Source: JAVBUY01 sp031552735 (GTDB lineage Bacteria; Bacillota; Clostridia; Christensenellales; Aristaeellaceae). Taken from it: a DNA stretch of 64,000 nt. The stretch covers positions 1 through 64,000 of the forward strand of contig JAVBMF010000026.1 of NCBI GenBank assembly GCA_031552735.1, written 5' to 3'. A program made the translations under genes and the position numbers. Of this stretch, positions 24,670-31,045 are shown one piece after another. The notes under the pieces are model-generated. The model saw only the letters and a program-made list of their open reading frames with translations. It searched no databases and was not told the DNA's origin. How positions within the stretch are numbered: position 1 is the first letter of the stretch; every line of letters starts with the position of its first letter.

Positions 24670-25020
24670 ATGCGAATCATTCATTCGACACCCGATGGCG
24701 CCTTCAAAGAGCTGGGTGGCGGCGTGCGCCGCCGTATCCGCTCGGTGGGCGAGGACATCATGGCGGTCGAGGTCGCGTTTGACAAGGGCGGCGAGGGCTC
24801 GCTGCACCGCCACGCGCATCGCCAGCTGACCTACTGCCTGGAGGGCACGTTCCGCTTCATGGTGGATGGGCAGCCGGTGGAGCTGAAAAAGGGCGACACG
24901 ATCTTCTTTGAGGGCAACGGCGAGCACGGATGCGTGGCGTTGGAGCCCGGCGTGCTGCTGGACGTGTTCACGCCGCTGCGCGAGGACTTCCTGAAAGCCG
25001 ACGGCCTGATCGACGCATAG
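24670..25020 (+). CDS. kdgF: KdgF-like cupin (unsaturated uronate linearisation)
   Basis: A 116-residue single-domain cupin. The metal site is formed by SLHRHAHRQLTYCLEG (two His, Gln, and Tyr nearby) and GNGEHGCVALEPGVLLDVFTP in the second motif. KdgF proteins open the ring of 4,5-unsaturated uronates left by pectin or alginate lyases, giving a linear keto acid. The match in length, motifs and operon context is good, but small cupins are hard to separate, so the enzyme role is inferred. AAAGGAG is placed 7 bases before the ATG. No KduI or KduD gene is nearby. Confidence 0.75.
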   Translation: MRIIHSTPDGAFKELGGGVRRRIRSVGEDIMAVEVAFDKGGEGSLHRHAHRQLTYCLEGTFRFMVDGQPVELKKGDTIFFEGNGEHGCVALEPGVLLDVFTPLREDFLKADGLIDA

Positions 25021-25084
25021 CATTCCGCGAATTCTCAAACGTTTCAAGGATTTGTCTATTCACTTTTTATGGAGGTGTGATACA

Positions 25085-26041
25085 ATGGAGGTACTAGAAA
25101 GACTATCGCTGGCTGGCATCGTGCCGGTCATCAAAGTGGACGACGCGGCGGATGCCGTGCCGCTTTGCCGCGCACTCGCCGAGGGCGGGCTGCCCGTTGC
25201 GGAGATCACGTTCCGCACCGCCGCTGCCGCCGAGGCCATTGAGAACGTACACAATGCGCTGCCCGATGTGATTCTGGGCGCGGGCACCGTGCTGACCTGT
25301 GAGCAGGTCGATCGCGCGGTCAAGGCGGGCGCGACCTATATCGTGTCCCCCGGCCTCAACCCCGAGGTCGTCAAGCATTGCCAGAAGGTCGGCGTACCCA
25401 TCCTGCCCGGCTGCGCCAATCCCAGCGACATCGAGGTCGCGTTGGGTCTGGGGCTAAAGACCGTGAAATTCTTCCCCGCCGAGGCGCTGGGCGGACTGCC
25501 GCTGATCAAGGCGCTGGCCGCGCCCTATGTGGATATGAAGTTTGTGCCCACCGGCGGCATCAGCGAAAAGAACCTGCTGGAGTACCTGGCCTTCCCGAAG
25601 ATCGTGGCGTGCGGCGGCTCCTGGATGGTGCCCGACGCGGCGGTCAAGGCCAAGGATTGGGATCAGATCCGCACGCTGACCGCATCGGCGGTGCAGCTGA
25701 TGCTCGGCTTTGAACTGGCGCATGTCGGCGTCAACTGCGAGAACGCCGATGCCTCCCTCAAAGCCGCGCGCGATTTCGCGGCGCTGCTCGGCTGGCCGGT
25801 CAAAGAGGGGAATTCCTCCAATTTCACCGGCACCGGTCTGGAGATCATGAAGGGCGCGGGGCGCGGCAAGCATGGCCATCTGGCGATTCGCACCCATTCG
25901 CTGCCGCGCGCGAAAGCGCATCTGGAAAGCTGCGGCTACCGCTTCGCCGAGGACTCCGCCGCCGTCAAGGATGGTAAGACCATCGCCATCTATGTTCAGG
26001 ATGAGATCGCCGGATTCGCGGTGCACCTGCTGCAAAAGTAG
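25085..26041 (+). CDS. eda: KHG/KDPG aldolase fused to a VOC domain
   Basis: A 318-residue protein. Residues 1 to about 210 are a class I aldolase splitting 2-keto-3-deoxy-6-phosphogluconate into pyruvate and glyceraldehyde-3-phosphate: EITFRTAAAAEAI holds the catalytic Glu, GAGTVLTCEQ and VSPGLNPEV follow, and the Schiff-base lysine is in VKFFPAEALGG. Residues about 215-318 form a VOC/glyoxalase-like domain (ELAHVGVNCENADAS, LEIMKGAGRGKHGHLAIRTH, DEIAGFAVHLLQK). Stand-alone Eda ends near residue 210, so this is a real extension in one frame. GGAGGTG precedes the ATG at 25085. Confidence 0.92.
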   Translation: MEVLERLSLAGIVPVIKVDDAADAVPLCRALAEGGLPVAEITFRTAAAAEAIENVHNALPDVILGAGTVLTCEQVDRAVKAGATYIVSPGLNPEVVKHCQKVGVPILPGCANPSDIEVALGLGLKTVKFFPAEALGGLPLIKALAAPYVDMKFVPTGGISEKNLLEYLAFPKIVACGGSWMVPDAAVKAKDWDQIRTLTASAVQLMLGFELAHVGVNCENADASLKAARDFAALLGWPVKEGNSSNFTGTGLEIMKGAGRGKHGHLAIRTHSLPRAKAHLESCGYRFAEDSAAVKDGKTIAIYVQDEIAGFAVHLLQK

Positions 26042-26106
26042 TCTCGTTGTCAGGTTTTGCCCGCTTCGCGCGTGCAAATATATAATACTTGAGGAGGTTC
26101 CCCCGT

Positions 26107-27099
26107 ATGAAGAAGATCCTGTCTCTGGCTCTCGCTCTCGTGCTGGTTCTGTCGCTGGCCAGCGTCGCTTCCGCCGAAGTCGTGCTGAAGCTCTCCGAAA
26201 CGCATAGCGAAGGTTACCCCACCACTCTGGCTGACCAGGAATTCGCCAAGATGGTCGAGGAGAAGACCGAAGGCCGCGTGAAGATCGAAGTGCATAGCAA
26301 TGCTACCCTGTTTGCTGACGAGCCCGGCGCTATCGAAGCGCTGCAGACCGGCGACCTGGGCTTCGCCCGCGTGTCGGCTTCCCCCGTGGGCGCGTTCGTG
26401 CCCTCCATCAACGCGATCCAGATGCCCTACCTGTACAACAACAAGGATCATATGTGGAACGTGCTGAACGGCGAAATCGGCCAGAAGTTCCTGGCGGATA
26501 TCGAAGCGTCCGGCTCCGGCCTGATCGGCCTGTGCTACTATGATGCGGGCTCCCGCTCCTTCTACCTGACCAAGGAAGTGCACACTGTTGCGGACATGAA
26601 GGGCCTGAAGATCCGCACCCAGGGCAACCCGATGATGGTGAAGATGGCTGAGCTGCTGACCGGCGTGCCCGGCGTGACCGGCATCGGCGCTGGCGAAGTG
26701 TACTCCGCGATCCAGAACGGCACCGTGGACGGCGCCGAGAACAACTGGCCGACCTACCAGAACAACTCCGACTACGAAGTCGCGAAGTTCTACATCCTGG
26801 ACGACCACACCCGCGTGCCGGAGATCCTGCTGGGCTCGGTCGCCGCGCTGAAGGACGTTTCGCCGGAAGACCTGCAGATCATCAAAGACTGCGCCAAGGC
26901 CACCCAGGAATTCGAAATCCAGAAGTGGGCTGAGAAGGAAGCTGATTCCGAGAAGATCGTGCGCGATGCTGGCAACACCATCGTCGAGCTGACCCCGGAA
27001 GCCTATGCCGAGTTCCAGGCTGCCATGGCTCCGCTGTATGACGAGTTCGGTAAGGACTACGCCACCGAGATCCAGGCGATCCGCGATCTGGGCAAGTAA
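26107..27099 (+). CDS. dctP: TRAP transporter substrate-binding protein (DctP type)
   Basis: A 330-residue extracytoplasmic binding protein. The signal peptide MKKILSLALALVLVLSLASV ends at ASA/EV, a signal peptidase I site with no lipobox, so anchoring is by the membrane subunits or not at all. Family segments include LKLSETHSEGYPTT, GLKIRTQGNPMMVKMAELLTG and the conserved Arg-containing stretch that binds carboxylates, then NGTVDGAENNWPTYQNN. In this operon the ligand is most likely a hexuronate. GAGGAGG lies 8 bases before the ATG. Codon choice differs from its neighbours (more TCC and GAA), as expected for a highly expressed gene. Confidence 0.95.
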   Translation: MKKILSLALALVLVLSLASVASAEVVLKLSETHSEGYPTTLADQEFAKMVEEKTEGRVKIEVHSNATLFADEPGAIEALQTGDLGFARVSASPVGAFVPSINAIQMPYLYNNKDHMWNVLNGEIGQKFLADIEASGSGLIGLCYYDAGSRSFYLTKEVHTVADMKGLKIRTQGNPMMVKMAELLTGVPGVTGIGAGEVYSAIQNGTVDGAENNWPTYQNNSDYEVAKFYILDDHTRVPEILLGSVAALKDVSPEDLQIIKDCAKATQEFEIQKWAEKEADSEKIVRDAGNTIVELTPEAYAEFQAAMAPLYDEFGKDYATEIQAIRDLGK

Positions 27100-27124
27100 T
27101 CTTAGAACACACATTTGTTGCTTG

Positions 27125-27150
27125 GGGGGAGCCCTAAGGGGTTCCCCCTT
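27125..27150 (+). terminator. intra-operon hairpin between dctP and dctQ (attenuator)
   Basis: GGGGGAGCCC pairs with GGGGTTCCCCC around a short loop and runs into CTTCTTCTTTA. It lies 25 bases after dctP and about 90 before dctQ. A partial terminator here would give more binding protein than permease. Confidence 0.7.
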
Positions 27151-27237
27151 CTTCTTTACAATTGTCGTTTTCCTTATTGTTCCATGTATCATAAAGGCTT
27201 GCCCTGATTTGGCGGCTCATAGGTAGGAGGGGTAGAT

Positions 27238-27834
27238 ATGCAGAAAACGCTGGTATCGATCGATCATGGCATCCAGAAGGTTGTTCTGCTGATTGCGCAG
27301 GTTGCGCTTTGCTCGCTGGTATTGCTGGTAACGGCTAACGTGGTGCTGCGCTATGCGTTTGGCATGGGGATCAAGTGGTCGGAAGAAGTGCCCAGTACGC
27401 TGGTGGCGCTGTTCGCGTTCTTAGCCTGCGCGATGGGCGTGCGCGATCATCTGCATGTGGCGGTCAGCGTGATCTATAACCGCTTTCCCGAAGGTGGTAA
27501 GGGCCGCAAGGTGCTGGATATCCTGACCGACCTGTGCTCGCTGCTGGTGGGTCTGTTCATGCTGTACTATGGGTATCAATATTTCGCTAAAATGCGTCAG
27601 TTCCCCAACAACAAGCTGCCGATGACCGGCTGGCCGCGTTGGGTGCAATACTTCTCGGTGCCGATCGCCGGACTGGTCATCACGTATGACTCGCTGTTGT
27701 TCCTGTTCGGCGTGATCAAGCCCGATGACAAGATCTTCTCGGATACCGAGGAAGATCCGATGGATAAGGCGCTGCGCTTGCGCGCAGAACAGTTGGCTGA
27801 AGAGGCCGCCAAGCTAGAGGGGGGTAAGGCGTGA
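27238..27834 (+). CDS. dctQ: TRAP transporter small permease (DctQ type)
   Basis: A 198-residue membrane protein with four predicted helices (VVLLIAQVALCSLVLLVTANVVLRY, split as VVLLIAQVALCSLVLL and VTANVVLRY; VPSTLVALFAFLACAMGV; LVGLFMLYYGYQYF; FSVPIAGLVITYDSLLFLFGV) and a charged cytoplasmic tail. The motif SEEVPSTLVALFAF is typical of DctQ. It scaffolds the large subunit in uronate import. The stop overlaps the dctM GTG, so translation is coupled. AGGAGGGG precedes the start. Confidence 0.93.
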   Translation: MQKTLVSIDHGIQKVVLLIAQVALCSLVLLVTANVVLRYAFGMGIKWSEEVPSTLVALFAFLACAMGVRDHLHVAVSVIYNRFPEGGKGRKVLDILTDLCSLLVGLFMLYYGYQYFAKMRQFPNNKLPMTGWPRWVQYFSVPIAGLVITYDSLLFLFGVIKPDDKIFSDTEEDPMDKALRLRAEQLAEEAAKLEGGKA

Positions 27835-29135
27835 GCGTACAGGCATTAGCGATTACCGTACTCATTGGTGGATTCGCGCTGCTGGTATTGGTTCGCGTTC
27901 CGGTCGCGTTTTCACTGTTGCTCTCTACCGTTGCCGCGGCGATGATTAACAACACCGGCTTGACCGGCCTTGTGCAGCAGATGGTCAAAGGTGTGGACAG
28001 CTTTTCCATGCTGTCGATTCCGTTCTTTATTCTGGCTGGCGAGATCATGGGCGCCGGCGGCATCTCCAATCGCCTGATTGACTTCTCCAACCTGCTGGTT
28101 GGTTGGATGCGCGGCGGTTTGGCGATGGTTAACTGCGTGGCGTCGATGTTCTTTGGCGGCATTTCCGGTTCCGCCGTGGCCGACGTGTCCTCGCTGGGCA
28201 CGGTGCTGATCCCGATGATGGTCAAGCAGGGCTATGATGAGGACTTCGCCGTGGGCATCACGGTGACCAGCGCCTGCCAGGGCGTGCTGATCCCGCCGAG
28301 CCACAACATGGTCATTTACGCGCTGGCGGCGGGTACGTCGGTGTCGGTCGGCAAGCTGTTCATGGGCGGCATGATCCCGGGCATCCTGCTCGGCTTGGCG
28401 CTGATGGTGGCCAGCTATGTACTGGCCGTGCGCCGCAATTACCCGCGCGGTGAAAAGATTGAGATGAAGCGCATTCCGGGCGTCGTTGGCCGCGCCGTGC
28501 TGCCGCTGCTGACCATTGTCATCATCATGGGCGGCGTGATGCTGGGCATCTGCACCGCCACCGAATCGGCGGCCATTGCCTGCGTGTACGCGTTTATCGT
28601 CACCTTTGTGTTCATCCGCGAAATCAAGATCACCGCGATGGGCAAGATCCTGCGCAATGCGCTCAAGACGCTGGCCATCGTGCTGACGCTGATCGCCACC
28701 GCCAAGGCTTTTGCCTACATGATGACCACGATGCGTGTGCCGGAAACCATTACGGGCGCACTGCTGGGCATCACCAGCAACAAGTATGTGCTGCTGATGA
28801 TCATCAACGTGCTGCTGCTGTTCTTGGGTTGCATCATGGATATGGCGCCGCTGATCCTGATCATGACGCCCATCCTGTACCCGGTGGTCACCAACCCGGT
28901 GGTGGGCATGCATCCGGTGCACTTTGGCGTGATGCTGATCTTCAACCTCGCCATTGGCCTGTGCACGCCGCCGGTTGGCTCGGCGCTGTTTGTCGGCTGC
29001 GCGATTGGCAAAACCCCGATCGAGCGCACCAGCAAGAACATGCTGCCGCTCTTTGGCGTCATGGTGGCGATGCTGATGCTCATCACCTATGTGCCCGCGG
29101 TGGTGATGACCGTGCCGAACATGATCAAGATTTGA
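27831..29135 (+). CDS. dctM: TRAP transporter large permease (DctM type)
   Basis: A 434-residue transport subunit with about twelve hydrophobic segments. Recognisable motifs: IPFFILAGEIMGAGGISNRLI, split as IPFFILAGEIMG and AGGISNRLI; GGISGSAVADVSSLG; ACQGVLIPPSHNMVIYAL; and the C-terminal half repeat LFLGCIMDMAPLILIMTPI and FNLAIGLCTPPVGSALF. It moves substrate in symport with sodium ions. The start is a GTG overlapping the dctQ stop (GTGA). Confidence 0.95.
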   Translation: MSVQALAITVLIGGFALLVLVRVPVAFSLLLSTVAAAMINNTGLTGLVQQMVKGVDSFSMLSIPFFILAGEIMGAGGISNRLIDFSNLLVGWMRGGLAMVNCVASMFFGGISGSAVADVSSLGTVLIPMMVKQGYDEDFAVGITVTSACQGVLIPPSHNMVIYALAAGTSVSVGKLFMGGMIPGILLGLALMVASYVLAVRRNYPRGEKIEMKRIPGVVGRAVLPLLTIVIIMGGVMLGICTATESAAIACVYAFIVTFVFIREIKITAMGKILRNALKTLAIVLTLIATAKAFAYMMTTMRVPETITGALLGITSNKYVLLMIINVLLLFLGCIMDMAPLILIMTPILYPVVTNPVVGMHPVHFGVMLIFNLAIGLCTPPVGSALFVGCAIGKTPIERTSKNMLPLFGVMVAMLMLITYVPAVVMTVPNMIKI

Positions 29136-29178
29136 TAGAGCCGAATCAAAACGATTCAAGGAAGAGGAAGGTATACGC

Positions 29179-30207
29179 ATGGCAAGGGTTATCACATTTG
29201 GCGAGATTATGCTGCGGCTGAAGAGCCCCGGCTACGAGCGGTTTTTCCAAAGCAGCATGCTGGAGGCGACCTTTGGCGGCGGGGAGGCCAATGTGGCGGT
29301 GTCGCTGGCCAACTATGGCATGGACGCGGGCTTCGTGACCGTGCTGCCCGATAACGACATCGCCGCTGCTTGCAAGCGCGAGCTGCGTGGCTTTGGCGTG
29401 GATGTATCCGGCGTGCAGTCCGGCAAGGGCCGCATGGGCATCTACTTCCTGGAGACCGGCTCGAACCAGCGCGCGTCCAAGGTGATCTATGACCGCGCCG
29501 AGTCCAGCATCGCGCTGGCCGAGCCGGGCAGCATTGACTGGGAGAAGGCGCTAAAGGGTGCGACGTGGTTCCACTTCACCGGCATCACCCCGGCGATCAG
29601 CAAGACCGCCGCCGACCTGACGCTGGAGGCGCTGAAAGCTTGCAAAAAGCTGGGCGTGCATGTCTCCTGCGACCTGAACTATCGCAAGAACCTGTGGAAG
29701 TGGGGCAAGAAAGCCAACGAAGTGATGACCGAGCTGGTGCAATATGTGGACACGGTCATTGCCAACGAAGAGGACTTCCAGATGTCGCTGGGCCTAGAGT
29801 CGGCGTCGCACGTCGAGTCCGGCGAGCTCAACGCCGAGGACTACAAGAAGATCGCGCAGACCGCGATGGCCAAGTATCCCAACATCCAGCGTGTCGCCAT
29901 CACCCTGCGTGAGAGCAAGAGCGCCAACATCAATAACTGGGCGGCCTGCCTGTATGACGGCAAGCAGTTCTATCTGTCGCGCAAGTACGCGATCACCGAT
30001 ATCGTGGATCGCGTCGGCGGCGGCGACAGCTTTGGCGGCGGTCTGATCTACGGCCTGAACACCTACGACGATCCGCAAAAGGGTCTGGAGTTCGCCGTGG
30101 CGGCCAGTTGTCTCAAACACACCATTCAGGGCGACTTCAACCGTGTCAGCGTGGCCGAGGTCGAGGGCTTGATGAAGGGTTCCGGCTCGGGCCGCGTGCA
30201 GCGGTAG
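29179..30207 (+). CDS. kdgK: 2-keto-3-deoxygluconate kinase (PfkB family)
   Basis: A 342-residue sugar kinase that phosphorylates KDG to KDPG, feeding the Eda aldolase. The PfkB signatures are GGGEANVAVSLANYG near the N-terminus and the catalytic GGGDSFGGGLIYGL near residue 285. FGEIMLRLKSPG at the start and DLNYRKNLWKWG in the middle are characteristic of KdgK. It completes the pathway in this operon. The ATG is preceded by AAGAGGAAGG. A small dyad GAATC/GATTC sits in the 43-base gap after dctM. Strong hairpins follow the stop. Confidence 0.93.
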   Translation: MARVITFGEIMLRLKSPGYERFFQSSMLEATFGGGEANVAVSLANYGMDAGFVTVLPDNDIAAACKRELRGFGVDVSGVQSGKGRMGIYFLETGSNQRASKVIYDRAESSIALAEPGSIDWEKALKGATWFHFTGITPAISKTAADLTLEALKACKKLGVHVSCDLNYRKNLWKWGKKANEVMTELVQYVDTVIANEEDFQMSLGLESASHVESGELNAEDYKKIAQTAMAKYPNIQRVAITLRESKSANINNWAACLYDGKQFYLSRKYAITDIVDRVGGGDSFGGGLIYGLNTYDDPQKGLEFAVAASCLKHTIQGDFNRVSVAEVEGLMKGSGSGRVQR

Positions 30208-30284
30208 GCACAGTTTTCGCGCAAAAAAGAAGGGCCCTTTGGCCCTGCGCAGCGGCAAGAAGCTGCGCTGGAATGATTGACCCT

Positions 30285-30316
30285 GCGGCATAGCGGAATG
30301 GCTATGCCGCTTTTTT
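30285..30316 (+). terminator. terminator at the end of the uronate operon
   Basis: GCGGCATAGC-ggaatg-GCTATGCCGC, a perfect 10-bp stem, followed by six T. Two further hairpins lie just before it (AGGGCC/GGCCCT and GCGCAGC/GCTGCGC, 30228-30271), so the operon end is strongly structured. Confidence 0.92.
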
Positions 30317-30333
30317 GTGGTGCTTTGCGGCGC

Positions 30334-30732
30334 TCAGTCCACCAGATATACATCAAAGGGCTTCTCTTTTCCGCCGACACAATAGCGCCGGACCTCCTCT
30401 TGCCACCATGGCAGTATCGTGTCGGAAAAAAGTCGGATCAGCTCCTTCTTCAAAGGCGGGTCATTTTCCAAGAAAGCTTCAAAGTTGTATAGAATGAACA
30501 CATATTTGTCTTTTCCTAGCCAACTCAAGTCACGCATCCAATCCAAATAGCCATTAAGACATTTTGCCGCGAAAGGAAATTGGAATTTTTGACCCATGAT
30601 GGACAAATAATCTTGAAGAGAGCGCACCGCGCCCCCATCAAGTTCGGCAAGAAATACCGCACTGTCTTGCAACAGCGATTCCTTTTCCCTCCGTATTTTC
30701 TCTTTTGAAGTGTGATGAATTTTGTTTTTCAT
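30334..30732 (-). CDS. barstar-like small protein
   Basis: A 132-residue protein, clearly lower in GC than its surroundings. It has the shape of the barstar (barnase inhibitor) family: a strand-helix start LAELDGGAVRSLQDYLSIMG, FPFAAKCLNGYLDWMRDLSW at the inhibitor helix, a strand VFILYNFEAFL and a terminal helix ending PWWQEEV. Barstars neutralise secreted or intracellular RNases by filling the active site. No barnase gene is seen nearby. The ATG at 30732 has AAGGAG 13 bases upstream, and an in-frame GTG at 30759 is an alternative. Assignment is by pattern only. Confidence 0.6.
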   Translation of the reverse strand: MKNKIHHTSKEKIRREKESLLQDSAVFLAELDGGAVRSLQDYLSIMGQKFQFPFAAKCLNGYLDWMRDLSWLGKDKYVFILYNFEAFLENDPPLKKELIRLFSDTILPWWQEEVRRYCVGGKEKPFDVYLVD

Positions 30733-30789
30733 CTTGATACGATATCTCCTTTTCAGCACAGGAATCGGCGAACGTTCTGCTTTGCCCGA

Positions 30790-30918
30790 TTATTGCATAT
30801 CGGCAAAGGATTGAATCCCGTCCCGGTGCTCATCATAGTCAATTGGAATCGGTAATAGCGCAAAAAGAGCCTGAAAAAGCGGTCTGTAGGGCTCCATACA
30901 CAAATAGTGCTTCATCAT
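30790..30918 (-). CDS. possible 42-residue peptide upstream of the barstar-like gene
   Basis: The frame MMKHYLCMEPYRPLFQALFA...FADMQ is preceded by GGGAGGGG at about 11-18 bases and ends 31 bases before the first possible start of the barstar-like gene on the same strand. It has the same AT-rich composition. It could be a short gene, or the remaining C-terminal part of a decayed gene. No family recognised. Confidence 0.3.
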   Translation of the reverse strand: MMKHYLCMEPYRPLFQALFALLPIPIDYDEHRDGIQSFADMQ

Positions 30919-30985
30919 TTCCCACGCTGCCCCTCCCCATCATCAGTGCACACGGATTCGAAACCTCATATTTCCATTCACATTC

Positions 30986-31014
30986 TACACAATCAGTTGA
31001 ATATCCTGTATAAT
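30986..31014 (+). promoter_or_regulatory. promoter of helD
   Basis: TACACA (30986-30991), a 17-base spacer and a perfect TATAAT (31009-31014), 32 bases before the GTG start. Confidence 0.65.
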
Positions 31015-31045
31015 ATTTGCGTTATGTAGAGGGGAGGGATGGCTG

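Noticed and set aside
26063..26086. TTGCCC-18-TATAAT promoter in front of dctP
   Set aside because: The start site would fall on the dctP ribosome-binding site, giving almost no leader. It may be chance in a short AT-rich gap.
30950..30985. tRNA-like T-loop (GGTTTCGAATCC) on the minus strand, possible attachment site
   Set aside because: No acceptor or anticodon stem can be formed around it and no integrase is nearby.
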